From Saprospiraceae bacterium (GTDB taxonomy: Bacteria; Bacteroidota; Bacteroidia; Chitinophagales; Saprospiraceae), in the NCBI GenBank assembly GCA_028280415.1, contig JANQLV010000047.1:62001-126000 (forward strand): DNA of 64,000 bases. Reading direction: 5' to 3'. The notes beneath the pieces were generated by a model. It saw only the letters and a program-made list of their open reading frames with translations, ran no database searches and was not told the origin of the DNA. Positions 19,440 through 28,857 of this stretch are shown here, one piece after another (the stretch's first letter is position 1; the number at the start of each line of letters is the position of its first letter). The position numbers were made by a program, and so were the translations under genes.

Positions 19440-21053
19440 ATGACAGTCTTAAGCAGTACTATGCAAACTATCAGAATTCCTTTTTCAAAGGTTCCACAAT
19501 TTTCTAAAAAAGATGTAGCATACGTAGAAGAGAATTCAGCATTTCATCCTTTTTTCAAATATCAGGTAAACATTGAATCTTTCGAACAGGTAATCAAGGA
19601 TAAACAAAAAGAAAATATCGACCGAAACACATTAGTCCGGGTCCTGCATAAGCAATATAAAAACCTCGAAACATCTGTCAAAACACAATCCAATATTGAA
19701 GCGCTTATCGAGGAAAATACTTTTACGATCACCACCGCTCATCAGCCAAGTTTGTTTACCGGACCACTCTACTATATTTACAAAATCGTTTCCGTCCTGA
19801 ATCTTTGTGAACAACTTAATGAACGCTACCCTGCCTGTCGTTTTGTTCCCATATTTGTTACTGGTGGAGAAGATCACGATTTTGAAGAAGTGAATCACGT
19901 TCACCTGTTCAATAAGAAATTAGTTTGGGAAAGTCCGGAACAGGGAAGCGTTGGCATGATGAAAACCGAAAGTCTTCAGGCTGTTATAGAGGAATTAAAA
20001 GAAATTTTGGGAAATAGTGAAAAAGCAAGTAAGATTTTAGAAACTATCTCGGTTACGCACAATAGAAATGAAACCTATTCCCAGGCAGTAATTGATATGG
20101 TCAATGAGATTTTTGGAAATGATGGTCTGGTAATACTCAATATGAATCAAGTTGATCTCAAGCGCTTACTAATTCCGATTATCCGGGAAGAAATTTTTGA
20201 AAATCCATCTATTGATATCGTCAATAAAGAAAGGGCGAAAATTGAAGCGGCGGGTTTCAAACCCCAGGCTTTTCCAAGAAAAATCAATTTTTTCTATTTG
20301 CGGGAACAATTAAGGGCCCGGATAGAATTCGAGGAAGGTGTATATAAAGTTTTGGATTCCGGTTTTCAGTTTTCAAAAGTGGAAATGGAGCGCGAAATTG
20401 AGGAATATCCGGAGCGGTTTAGCCCCAATGTAATCATGCGACCGATTTACCAGGAAAAAATACTGCCCAATTTGGCTTATGTTGGTGGAGGTGGTGAAAT
20501 TGCATATTGGTTAGAGCGGAAAACACAGTTTGAACATTTTGGAATTAATTTTCCAATGCTGGTCAGAAGGGATTCTGTTTTGTGGGTAGATAAAGGTTCT
20601 TGTAAAAAACTGGAAAAGCTCAACCTCGATATTCTGGACTTTTTCCAAAAGGAAGATGAAATCATCCGACAATTTGTCGAAGCGCAAAGTAGCGAAGCAA
20701 TTGATCTTTCCAGACAAAAAGCAAGTCTTGGTCAAGTATTCGAAGAGATCAAAGTTTTAGCGGAGAACATCGATCCCACACTGGGTAAAGCCATTATGGC
20801 CGAGCAAACCAAACAATTTAAAGTAGTAGATCAACTCGAAAGCCGGATTATTCGGGCAGAAAAACAAAAGCACGATACAGCGATTAATCAGATCCGAGGG
20901 CTCAAGCAAAAGCTCTTCCCCAATGATGGTCTGCAGGAACGTTATGATAATTTCATTGCCTTTTATTTCAAATACGGAGATGATTTTATTGAAACTTTAA
21001 AAGCAGAACTTGATCCTCTGGAGAAAAAAATGACAATTATTCTGGATAGATAA
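19440..21053 (+). CDS. bshC: Bacillithiol biosynthesis cysteine-adding enzyme BshC
   Basis: The protein has 537 residues, matching the family length. BshC joins cysteine to glucosaminyl-malate in the last step of bacillithiol synthesis. Signatures are TTAHQPSLFTGPLYY (about 98-112), PIFVTGGEDHDFEEVNH (about 137-153), the VIMRPIYQE block and a C-terminal coiled-coil arm (about 440-525). The ATG at 19440 gives a slightly long N terminus; a second ATG at 19461 (MQTIRIPF) is also possible. A YtxJ-type bacillithiol-system protein is encoded at 33091, which supports real bacillithiol use by this organism. A partial -7 box (TATCTTCG, 19363-19370) lies upstream. Confidence 0.94.
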   Translation: MTVLSSTMQTIRIPFSKVPQFSKKDVAYVEENSAFHPFFKYQVNIESFEQVIKDKQKENIDRNTLVRVLHKQYKNLETSVKTQSNIEALIEENTFTITTAHQPSLFTGPLYYIYKIVSVLNLCEQLNERYPACRFVPIFVTGGEDHDFEEVNHVHLFNKKLVWESPEQGSVGMMKTESLQAVIEELKEILGNSEKASKILETISVTHNRNETYSQAVIDMVNEIFGNDGLVILNMNQVDLKRLLIPIIREEIFENPSIDIVNKERAKIEAAGFKPQAFPRKINFFYLREQLRARIEFEEGVYKVLDSGFQFSKVEMEREIEEYPERFSPNVIMRPIYQEKILPNLAYVGGGGEIAYWLERKTQFEHFGINFPMLVRRDSVLWVDKGSCKKLEKLNLDILDFFQKEDEIIRQFVEAQSSEAIDLSRQKASLGQVFEEIKVLAENIDPTLGKAIMAEQTKQFKVVDQLESRIIRAEKQKHDTAINQIRGLKQKLFPNDGLQERYDNFIAFYFKYGDDFIETLKAELDPLEKKMTIILDR

Positions 21054-21083
21054 GTATCTTGGGACCCTGTAATCACTTTTTAT

Positions 21084-23210
21084 ATGAGTCGCATTATATT
21101 ATTTTTTCTTTTCTGCTTTTTTTCTCCTCATTTTTTATCTGCACAAGGCGGCAATGTATTTATGAGCTACGATCTGGCAAAAACAGGTTGTGATCTTCCC
21201 GGCTACGAAGATTATTTACCGGGAGGGCCTCATGACCTTTCTAAACGCCGCAAGCAAAAAGAGATTATTTACCGGCCCCCAACACCTCCGCCTCCCCCGG
21301 CTGGTCCTGTACAAAAAATACAACTAGCATCCTTTGAAGTATTTGAAGCATTTCAAAAGGAACTGCCAATCATTTTTCAAAAACTAAAAAAAGAACAAGG
21401 GCCAACAGAAACGGAAAGACGCATTGAACTGACCAATGGCCACTATGCTTATTGGGAAAAAGAGCAATGGGGGATAAAAAATGCTGAAGATAAAATCGTT
21501 TTGGAGCCAACTTTCAAACATATCATTCCCGATACGATCGCCAAAGGATTTATGGGTTACATCGGAGCAACATGCAGCTATTATTCCAGCGAAGGTAAAG
21601 CAATAATCAATACGCCATTCTACAGCATTTCACCTGTTAATTCCCGTCAGTTCATCGTACAAAGTAAAACGGGTTACGGTTTGGTTAATGAAAAAGATAT
21701 ATTAATTGAACCCAATTGTAAATTAATAAAACATATAAAAGGCGCTCCGGATTTTTTTAAAGTCAAAGATAAAAATGGCGTCGAGCTACTTTATCTGGAA
21801 GATGGTAAAACCAGTATTGCCTTTCCGGTTTTTGATAAAAAAGATATCAGAATTTATGGTGATCAATACTTTTGGACCAGTGATCAACTAATCGATATTC
21901 AAAATAAAAAAAGATTATTTAGCTGTTCGGAAGATTACGGTATTGATGTAATTGATTTTGAAAAGCGCATTTATAAACTTGTCAGAAAAGATAAAAGACG
22001 GCGATTCTTCAAAGCTCTATTTGATCAGGAGGGCAATATCATCAAACAAGACTCTTTCTCCAATGTTAATGCCTTCGACAAAAATGGATTGGCGGCAGCC
22101 TATTCCACAAAAAAAGTGAAGCTTCCAAAAATCCCACGACCGGTCTTCCCTGCCGGATTGATCAATAAAGACTTTGAATGGGTTTTAGAGCCTGCTTACA
22201 AAGCTATACACTTAAAGGAAAATTATTATTTACTGGATCGATACTTTCTTAGAGGAGCTGCGAATAAACAAGGGAAATTGATAATACCTGCTGAATACTC
22301 CAAAACTATTGTAGAACTGAATGGCAAGCAGCTTTTTGCCTCCGGAGGTTTGCACGAAGCGGAAGCCAAATTGATAGATATTGAAACGGGAGAAATTATA
22401 AAAGATAAAATGCCCTTTCAATCTTATAAATCATTTGAATTCTGTGGAGAGGAGTATTATATGTTGAATATAGATGGTTCAAATGAACAAATCGTGCATA
22501 AAGATTTTAGTCCCTTTACCAAAGCCCATAAATATATTCACAAATGGAGAGATTGCCTGATTGCAGAAGATTACAAAATGCTTCATAAAGATACGAGTAA
22601 GCTCTATAACTGCGCCGGCGATTTAGTGACTTTCAATATTGGCGACAGAGAAATCTCGAGTTTTAAAAAGCTCAAATCAGTAGTAAAAGATTTGAACTAT
22701 ATCGAATTAAATGATGGCGATACCTTTCTCTGGAAGGAGAATGGTTTAACGATTCCTCTTGATTATAGTATCACCGGATATAGTATACGTTATGCTAATT
22801 ATCTCAATCTGGCGATTCTGCCGACGGACAATGGAATGCGGATGGTTGATCCTAATGGGGCAAGCATATTACCCTATTTTTTTAACCATTTCACCGTTTT
22901 CGACCCTGTCAGCGGATTGGGTAAATACACCGCTTCGCTAAAGAAAGACGGAGCAAAACAAACTGTTGAAGGTTATATCGACTACAATGGAAATTTCATT
23001 TTTATAGGAAGGTATGAATACATGCAGTATCTTGGTTTTGGTTTGTTTAAGGCGAGGAAAAATGGAATGTGGGGCGTAATTGACAGAAATAACAAAATAA
23101 TTCTACCCTATAATCCTGATCCTTATCGTATACAAGATGGTTTGATTATTCTGGAAAGCGAATATCAGAAACGAAAAGTCTACGATATTCTCGGCAATCT
23201 TATCCACTAA
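21084..23210 (+). CDS. Secreted WG-repeat protein
   Basis: A 708-residue protein with a signal peptide ending FLSAQG, then a short proline-rich stretch (residues about 70-82). A long chain of degenerate WG repeats follows, visible as EQWGIKNAEDKIVLEPTF, then TGYGLVNEKDILIEP, RGAANKQGKLIIPAEY and NGMWGVIDRNNKIILPY. WG repeats form a beta-structure of unclear role and are common in Bacteroidota. No catalytic domain is seen. It follows bshC by 30 bases on the same strand and may share its transcript. Probably periplasmic or surface-exposed; the function is unknown. Confidence 0.8.
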   Translation: MSRIILFFLFCFFSPHFLSAQGGNVFMSYDLAKTGCDLPGYEDYLPGGPHDLSKRRKQKEIIYRPPTPPPPPAGPVQKIQLASFEVFEAFQKELPIIFQKLKKEQGPTETERRIELTNGHYAYWEKEQWGIKNAEDKIVLEPTFKHIIPDTIAKGFMGYIGATCSYYSSEGKAIINTPFYSISPVNSRQFIVQSKTGYGLVNEKDILIEPNCKLIKHIKGAPDFFKVKDKNGVELLYLEDGKTSIAFPVFDKKDIRIYGDQYFWTSDQLIDIQNKKRLFSCSEDYGIDVIDFEKRIYKLVRKDKRRRFFKALFDQEGNIIKQDSFSNVNAFDKNGLAAAYSTKKVKLPKIPRPVFPAGLINKDFEWVLEPAYKAIHLKENYYLLDRYFLRGAANKQGKLIIPAEYSKTIVELNGKQLFASGGLHEAEAKLIDIETGEIIKDKMPFQSYKSFEFCGEEYYMLNIDGSNEQIVHKDFSPFTKAHKYIHKWRDCLIAEDYKMLHKDTSKLYNCAGDLVTFNIGDREISSFKKLKSVVKDLNYIELNDGDTFLWKENGLTIPLDYSITGYSIRYANYLNLAILPTDNGMRMVDPNGASILPYFFNHFTVFDPVSGLGKYTASLKKDGAKQTVEGYIDYNGNFIFIGRYEYMQYLGFGLFKARKNGMWGVIDRNNKIILPYNPDPYRIQDGLIILESEYQKRKVYDILGNLIH

Positions 23211-23264
23211 TTCAAAGGGCTGGCATCGGTATAGTCAAACCGCCTCGGACTAGATTACTAAGGG

Positions 23265-23296
23265 ATAGATAACAAGGGATGCTGCCCTTGATCTAT
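23265..23296. other. Intergenic hairpin between convergent genes
   Basis: The arms ATAGAT-AA-CAAGGG and CCCTTG-ATCTAT pair over 12 bases with a two-base bulge and a six-base loop. It lies between the ends of the WG-repeat gene and accD. No T-run follows on either strand, so a terminator role is possible but not clear. Confidence 0.35.
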
Positions 23297-23330
23297 TATA
23301 TGCAAAGCCAAAATTTGGTTTGAATTATTT

Positions 23331-24167
23331 TTAGAAAAAAGAAAGCATATCCCCTACCTTGTTTTTCAAATCTTTCCGATCCACGATAAAATCGAGAAAA
23401 CCATGTTCCAGTAAAAACTCGGATCGCTGGAATCCTTCCGGTAAATCGCGTTTAATGGTTTCTTTGATTACCCTGGGGCCGGCAAATCCGATCAAGGCTT
23501 CCGGTTCTGCAAAATTGATATCCCCAAGCATGGCAAAAGAAGCCGTTACCCCTCCCGTTGTCGGATCGGTAAGGAAAGAGAAGTAAGGAACACCGGATTT
23601 AGAAAGTTTGGAAAGCTTGGCGCTGGTCTTGGCCATTTGCATCAGGGAAAAAGCAGATTCCATCATACGTGCTCCTCCGGATTTTGAAATAACCATCAGC
23701 GGTGTGCGATTCTCCAATGCAAAATCAATGGCTAATGAAATCTTTTCACCAACTACCGAGCCCATTGAACCTCCAATGAAACTAAAGTCCATCGCAGCAA
23801 TAATAATCGGAAGTTTATTGATTTTGCCATGTGCAACAGATATAGCATCATCAAGGCTGGTTTTTTCCCGGGCAGCTTCCAGTCGCTTGTCATAGGGCTT
23901 CAGATCGGTAAAATTGAGAAAATCTGTTGCTATTAAATCCGTAAATAATTCTTCGTATTTCCCATCAAAAAGCAAATCAAAATAATCATGAGAGCCGATG
24001 CGAATATGATAATTACAGTGAGGACATTTGTAAAAATTGTCCTTCACCTCTTTCATTGTACTGGCCTGCTTACAATTTTTGCATTTATACCACAAGCCAT
24101 CAGGTGCTTCTTTCTTATCCTTCGTAGATGTAATTATTCCGTCTTTCAGCCTTTTAAACCACCCCAT
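23331..24167 (-). CDS. accD: Acetyl-CoA carboxylase carboxyltransferase subunit beta
   Basis: The protein has 278 residues. AccD forms with AccA the carboxyltransferase that moves CO2 from biotin to acetyl-CoA, the first step of fatty acid synthesis. An N-terminal four-cysteine zinc ribbon is visible (Cys29, Cys32, Cys48, Cys51). The crotonase-like carboxyltransferase fold has conserved SGGARMMESAFSLMQMAKT and PTTGGVTASFAMLGD segments, and the length fits the family. A perfect 15-base palindrome lies 35 bases upstream of the start and may be an operator. Confidence 0.97.
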   Translation of the reverse strand: MGWFKRLKDGIITSTKDKKEAPDGLWYKCKNCKQASTMKEVKDNFYKCPHCNYHIRIGSHDYFDLLFDGKYEELFTDLIATDFLNFTDLKPYDKRLEAAREKTSLDDAISVAHGKINKLPIIIAAMDFSFIGGSMGSVVGEKISLAIDFALENRTPLMVISKSGGARMMESAFSLMQMAKTSAKLSKLSKSGVPYFSFLTDPTTGGVTASFAMLGDINFAEPEALIGFAGPRVIKETIKRDLPEGFQRSEFLLEHGFLDFIVDRKDLKNKVGDMLSFF

Positions 24168-24201
24168 AGGAAATTATTTTTTTTATGCGATACATAGGTA
24201 A

Positions 24202-24216
24202 CTGATCCGGGATCAG
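24202..24216. promoter_or_regulatory. Perfect palindrome upstream of accD, candidate operator
   Basis: CTGATCCGGGATCAG is a 7+1+7 perfect inverted repeat located between a TAACTTTG -7 box (24237-24244 on the minus strand) and the accD start. If transcription starts near 24230, the palindrome is in the early leader, where a repressor could block elongation. No matching regulator is encoded in the window. Confidence 0.4.
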
Positions 24217-24236
24217 CATGGATTTTTACTTGTAAT

Positions 24237-24244
24237 CAAAGTTA
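24237..24244 (-). promoter_or_regulatory. Candidate -7 box for accD
   Basis: On the minus strand this is TAACTTTG, a full match to TAnnTTTG, 70 bases upstream of the accD start. A TTTTTG element lies 14 bases further upstream, shorter than the usual spacing, so the promoter is moderate. Confidence 0.4.
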
Positions 24245-24382
24245 ATAATCAGATTTTACAAAAATAAATCTTTTTTACAAAGGCGAAGTAAAGAGCAAAA
24301 ACCCAAAGCGCTGTATTTCAATAAATTACAGTTTAAAAAATAAAATATCTCTACTCAATCCTTAACTTTCTAATGATGTAAG

Positions 24383-25444
24383 TCACTCGTTTTCAGATAC
24401 TTTTACCGAAAATTCCGAATAATTGAAAGATTTTACGGTATTTACAAAAACTTTTACATTATCCAATGGTGTATCGGGATAAACGCCATGTCCCAAATTC
24501 ACAATATGCTTTGAATCAAAAGCCCGGATCATCGCTTTGGTTTTGGTTTCTACTTCTGCAGCCTGAGCATAAAGCAGGCAAGGATCGAGATTCCCCTGCA
24601 CTACCCTTTCCGGCCCCAGTATCGAACGAGCATAATCCGCCTTAATATTCCAGTCCAGTCCAATTACCTGACAATTCAGCTTATTCAGTTCCCCTAAAGA
24701 AGCCCAGGCGCCTTTCGCAAATACCGTCTTTGGTACCTCATCAATCGCATCACAAATCTTCCGGATATAGGGCAAAGCAAACAATTCATATTGATCTGCC
24801 GGAAGAATGCCCGCCCAGGAATCAAATATTTGAATCAGATCAGCACCGTGCCGGGCCTTAAGCTTTAAATAAGCAATACTGGAATTCGTAATTTTTTCTA
24901 AAAGCCGATGGGCCAATTGCGGCTCCTGATAAAGAAAACGGCGAGCCTTGGAAAAGGTCTTACTTCCGCCTCCTTCAATCATATAACAAAGAATGGTCCA
25001 GGGCGCTCCGCAGAAGCCGATTAAGGGAATTCGGTTATCCAGCTCTTTTTTAGTAATGTCCAGAGCATCATAAACATAACCTAATTGCTCAGCGGCGGCA
25101 CTGCCATCAATCAAAGCATCAATATCCCGAGCACTTTGAATCGTCCTCGGAAAGCGAGGTCCAACTTTCTCAATTAATTCATAAGTCAGGCCCATCGCTT
25201 CCGGAATTACCAAAATATCCGAAAAAATAATAGCCGCATCTACATCCAGTTCATCCACAGGCTGTATGGTTACTTCAGCTGCCAGATGAGGTGTTTCTAC
25301 CAACTCTTTAAAACCAGATAATTTTGCTCTCAAAGCACGATACTGTGGAAGGATTCGACCAGCCTGACGCATCAACCACACCGGAGGACGCTCCACCGTC
25401 TCCCCCATTGCAGTTCTTAGAAATAAATCATTTTTTAAACTCAT
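24383..25444 (-). CDS. hemE: Uroporphyrinogen decarboxylase
   Basis: The ATG at 25444 gives 353 residues starting [15 protein letters not shown]; a TTG 18 bases upstream would add six residues. HemE removes four carboxyl groups from uroporphyrinogen III to make coproporphyrinogen III in haem synthesis. The substrate-binding block [17 protein letters not shown], the [12 protein letters not shown] block and [13 protein letters not shown] are all present. It is monocistronic, between accD and pdhB. Haem supply is relevant to the cytochrome encoded at 59470. Confidence 0.97.
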   Translation of the reverse strand: MSLKNDLFLRTAMGETVERPPVWLMRQAGRILPQYRALRAKLSGFKELVETPHLAAEVTIQPVDELDVDAAIIFSDILVIPEAMGLTYELIEKVGPRFPRTIQSARDIDALIDGSAAAEQLGYVYDALDITKKELDNRIPLIGFCGAPWTILCYMIEGGGSKTFSKARRFLYQEPQLAHRLLEKITNSSIAYLKLKARHGADLIQIFDSWAGILPADQYELFALPYIRKICDAIDEVPKTVFAKGAWASLGELNKLNCQVIGLDWNIKADYARSILGPERVVQGNLDPCLLYAQAAEVETKTKAMIRAFDSKHIVNLGHGVYPDTPLDNVKVFVNTVKSFNYSEFSVKVSENE

Positions 25445-25560
25445 TGTCCAAATATCAGCCAATTTTTTAAAACTCCGATGTTTTATATATTGTTTTTACG
25501 CAGGTTTTACAAAAATGTAATTGAAAGAAAATTTTAACTGAGTAAAATAAAATATCAAAA

Positions 25561-25600
25561 TAAAACGGCTTGTAGATTAAAATCCACAAGCCGTTTTAAA
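25561..25600 (-). terminator. Terminator after pdhB
   Basis: A 17-base-pair inverted repeat (arms 25561-25577 and 25582-25598, one mismatch) with a four-base loop lies 28 bases beyond the pdhB stop. On the minus strand the stem AAGCCGTTTTA is followed by a T-rich tail (TTTTGATATTTTATTTT). It lies in the hemE leader, so it isolates hemE from readthrough. Confidence 0.8.
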
Positions 25601-25626
25601 ATTTACAATCGAATAGTCCTATTCGA

Positions 25627-26613
25627 TTAGGAGTTTATATAAGAAATTTCTTTAGCCGCTTTGATAATTTTTTCCGGATTCGGCAAATAGGCCTCGACAA
25701 AAGGCGCAGCGTAGGGTAAAGATGTATCTGCAGAATTAACTCTGGCAATTGGTGCATCCAAATAGTCAAAAGCATGTTTTTGAACCTGGAAAGTTACCTC
25801 AGCAGATACACCGGCAAATGGCCAGGATTCATCTACCACAATCAGCCGGTTGGTTTTCTTGACAGATTCCACAATCGTATCTAAATCCAGTGGGCGAATA
25901 GTTCTCAGATCGATCACCTCAGCCGAAATCCCTTCTTTTTCCAATTCATCCGCTGCATTCAGACAAGTAAGAACCTGTTTATTGAAAGAAACAATCGTTA
26001 CATCACTTCCCCGTCTTCTGACAGCCGCTACACCAATCGGAACCAGGTATTCCTCTTCAGGTACGATTCCTTTATGCCCGTACAGCAATTCAGATTCCAT
26101 AATACACACCGGATCATCATCCCGAATTGCGGATTTTAATAAACCTTTTGCATCATAGGGATCGATACAAGAGATCACTTTCAAGCCGGGTACATTAGCC
26201 ATCCAGCTTTCAAAAGTTTGTGAATGCTGCTGAGCGAGTTGTCCCGCAGCACCGGAAGGTCCCCGGAAAACAATCGGACACTGAAATTGACTAGCCGATT
26301 GCGAAAGCGTCTTGGCTGCATTGTTTACAATTTGATCAAAAGCCAAAACCGCAAAGTTCCAGGTCATGAATTCTACAATCGGACGCAAACCGTTCATAGC
26401 CGCTCCCACACCGATACCGGCAAAGCCAAGTTCGGAAATTGGAGTATCAATCACACGTCTTGGACCAAACTCATCTAACATTCCTTTACTCACCTTATAT
26501 GCGCCGTTATACTCGGCCACTTCCTCTCCCATCAAAAAGACCGTTTCATCTCTGCGCATTTCCTCTGACATTCCTTCCCGTAGGGCATCTCTAAGTGCTA
26601 TTTCTCTTGACAT
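25627..26613 (-). CDS. pdhB: Pyruvate dehydrogenase E1 component subunit beta
   Basis: A 328-residue E1-beta with the expected start REIALRDALREGMSEEM, the thiamine-site GEEVAEYNGAYKVS block, the core PISELGFAGIGVGAAMNG, and the late DESWPFAGVSAEV segment. With E1-alpha it decarboxylates pyruvate and passes the acetyl group to E2. The alpha subunit, E2 and E3 are not nearby, so the complex genes are dispersed, as is usual in Bacteroidota. It is monocistronic with its own terminator. Confidence 0.95.
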   Translation of the reverse strand: MSREIALRDALREGMSEEMRRDETVFLMGEEVAEYNGAYKVSKGMLDEFGPRRVIDTPISELGFAGIGVGAAMNGLRPIVEFMTWNFAVLAFDQIVNNAAKTLSQSASQFQCPIVFRGPSGAAGQLAQQHSQTFESWMANVPGLKVISCIDPYDAKGLLKSAIRDDDPVCIMESELLYGHKGIVPEEEYLVPIGVAAVRRRGSDVTIVSFNKQVLTCLNAADELEKEGISAEVIDLRTIRPLDLDTIVESVKKTNRLIVVDESWPFAGVSAEVTFQVQKHAFDYLDAPIARVNSADTSLPYAAPFVEAYLPNPEKIIKAAKEISYINS

Positions 26614-26782
26614 ATTCTCTTTGATATTATTTTAAAAATGATGACAAAATTAAGAATAAAGCACTTATTAAAAAATTACAAAGAGATTTTGTTCAGTCAA
26701 TCGCGCCTTCTTATGATAAAAGTCGCTAGTTTTATGCAAATCACCGCAAATAAAGCCTAATCAGAACTTATTGAAACAAGGA

Positions 26783-28141
26783 TTAGGGAATGTAAATCAA
26801 CCCTATTCCAAGTCCTGTCAAGACAGAAGTATGTTTTAGATCAATCAGCTCTGCAAAGCCATAATTTTGCAGTCGAAAATCCCCTCGAACGCGAATTGAA
26901 AACTGGTTATTAATAGCGTATCCTAGATAAGGCTGCAATTGATAAGCCATGAAAAAATCAGGTTTGAGAGATGGCGTATTTTGTTCATCAGAATAGTCGG
27001 TAAGGAAGGCCCGCTCATTCAAAATCCTTCCACTTTGACTATTGACAAAATTCAAACTTAAACCAAAATCCAAGCCGTATTGAAGCCTGTTCTTTTGTAC
27101 TCCCAGGCTCAGCATAAGAGGAATGGAAATAAAAGTATGTTTATTATAATGCCGCACTCTGCGCTCTGCTTCGGCATTAATAAGTTCTGTCCCCGGAACC
27201 CCATCTCTCCAGATCAAAGTATCCCATTTACGGGTATAATCAAACTCTTCCTGGGATTGAAAATATTCAATTCCCGTTTTAAAACTTATTCTCCGTTTAA
27301 TTCTGTAACTCAACTCCGCCGATAGAGAAAAGCCTAACTCGGGCGAGAAGCTATCCTCCAGTACTTCCCCCAAAGCATCTTCTGTACCATTTTCAAATTT
27401 ATTAGACAAAACATGGCCACCGCTGAATATACCTAAACTCAAACGTTTGGCTTTCCCTTTCACTTTGACAATTCCTGGTAATGCTATGGTTTCTTTTGCA
27501 TTCTCCATTTTTAAAGGTAACAACAACTCAAGCACAGGAACTTTTTGTGTAACTTCAAAGCCCTCTCTTTCAGAGAGCGTAAATCCAGTGAGATCGGTCT
27601 CATCCTTAGCCAGACCGGATTGCCCAATTAATTCATTTTGAGTACTTGAGGTATACTCTTTTAGATCATGCTCTGGAACAGGATTAGCTATTGTCGTATT
27701 TTTTAAGCCCTGGTTTATAATATCCTCTTGCTTTCCTTGTGAATCTTGACTTTTTTTACTCTTTTGGTTTTCATCATCTATCTCGAATCTGAATGGAGCC
27801 AACAAAGATTTATCCTCTGCTTTTTCTTTAGTCGGGCTTATTTCTGCATTTAAGTCTTCTTTACCAAGAGCAGGCTCCTTTAATTCACCGGATTTAATCG
27901 TATCTGTATAGATTGCGGTGCCTTTGGGGTTTTCGTTTCCATTGCGGAGAAGCATAAGTATTGCAAAACCTGTCAGCAAAAATGCCAATAGCAGCCATCT
28001 CCAAACTGGAATCCCCTTTTTGGAAGGGGCATCTTCTCCAATATTTGGTTCAATAGCAGCCCAAAGATCATCCGCATCTACCCTACCCTCAGAACTTGCA
28101 TCACGCAATCGATTTTTAATCCTTTTTTCAAAATCTTCCAT
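26783..28141 (-). CDS. Anti-sigma-factor-like membrane protein with C-terminal beta-barrel-like domain
   Basis: A 452-residue protein. Residues 1-45 are charged and helical (MEDFEKRIKNRLRDAS, then DADDLWAAIEP), followed by one transmembrane segment (about 46-65, WRWLLLAFLLTGFAILMLL). A low-complexity periplasmic linker spans about 66-225. From about 235 the sequence looks like an outer-membrane barrel (SLGIFSGGHVLSN, RISFKTGIEYF, IPLMLSLGVQ, and the final TGLGIGLIYIP). It starts two bases after the sigma factor gene ends, the normal place for an anti-sigma factor. No zinc-binding anti-sigma motif is visible. The topology, an inner-membrane anchor plus barrel in one chain, is unusual. The barrel part might instead be a periplasmic beta domain. 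Confidence 0.7.
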   Translation of the reverse strand: MEDFEKRIKNRLRDASSEGRVDADDLWAAIEPNIGEDAPSKKGIPVWRWLLLAFLLTGFAILMLLRNGNENPKGTAIYTDTIKSGELKEPALGKEDLNAEISPTKEKAEDKSLLAPFRFEIDDENQKSKKSQDSQGKQEDIINQGLKNTTIANPVPEHDLKEYTSSTQNELIGQSGLAKDETDLTGFTLSEREGFEVTQKVPVLELLLPLKMENAKETIALPGIVKVKGKAKRLSLGIFSGGHVLSNKFENGTEDALGEVLEDSFSPELGFSLSAELSYRIKRRISFKTGIEYFQSQEEFDYTRKWDTLIWRDGVPGTELINAEAERRVRHYNKHTFISIPLMLSLGVQKNRLQYGLDFGLSLNFVNSQSGRILNERAFLTDYSDEQNTPSLKPDFFMAYQLQPYLGYAINNQFSIRVRGDFRLQNYGFAELIDLKHTSVLTGLGIGLIYIP

Positions 28142-28143
28142 GA

Positions 28144-28719
28144 TTAATTGTTTTTAACATCCGGAAAAAAATGATCTATAAAACGCTTATCCAATCCAAT
28201 TCTTTTTTTTAACCAGGCTCTGGATCTCGTCAATCTTTGCCGGGAGAGCGATGGACTTATATTAAGCATTTTAGAAATTTCTTTATGAGAAAAGCCATCT
28301 ATGATATAAAGATTGAATACTTCAAAATACTCGGATGGCATATTTTTCAAAAAAGCCAGAATCTCCTCATTCGTCATATCGTCCAGAACCTTGGCATCAA
28401 TCATCCGATCGTGTAAATTGATAACAAACTCTACCGTATTTACTTTACCATTTTGTGTATTGCATTTGAGACAATTGTTGATAACGATTTTGCTGGCCCA
28501 GGTCTTAAAACTTGCTTTTCTTTCATCAAACTGATTGATGCTTTTAAAAATCCGGATAAATGATTCCTGCAATACGTCCTTTAAAAAGGACTCATCTCTC
28601 AAATATCTCCTGCTCAACATTTCCAAATAAGGCAATAATAAGTCGTATAAAATGCGCTGCGCCTCAGGTTTCTTCTCCCGGCACATCGCAATTAAAACTG
28701 GACTTATTTTCGTTTTCAA
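28144..28719 (-). CDS. ECF-type RNA polymerase sigma-70 factor
   Basis: A 191-residue sigma factor starting at TTG 28719; an ATG at 28686 would remove 11 residues, some of which align with the family. Region 2 is visible as DVLQESFIRIFKSINQFD, then KTWASKIVINNCLK. Region 4 is visible as FNLYIIDGFSHKEISKMLN and SRQRLTRSRAWLKKR, the helix-turn-helix that binds the -35 element. Such sigma factors respond to envelope signals and are held by a membrane anti-sigma factor, here the product of the following gene. The seven-repeat lipoprotein gene lies immediately upstream on the same strand and could be a target. Confidence 0.92.
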   Translation of the reverse strand: MKTKISPVLIAMCREKKPEAQRILYDLLLPYLEMLSRRYLRDESFLKDVLQESFIRIFKSINQFDERKASFKTWASKIVINNCLKCNTQNGKVNTVEFVINLHDRMIDAKVLDDMTNEEILAFLKNMPSEYFEVFNLYIIDGFSHKEISKMLNISPSLSRQRLTRSRAWLKKRIGLDKRFIDHFFPDVKNN

Positions 28720-28857
28720 AATGTATCTGTAATTAATAGATTGGAAAGAGCTAGTTTTATACTACTCTTTCCATCCAATCTTAAGTAAATGTTTTAGACA
28801 GAATCTTAATATAATTCTTTAAAGCTATTTCGCTTAGCATTTACCCAACAAAATTGC

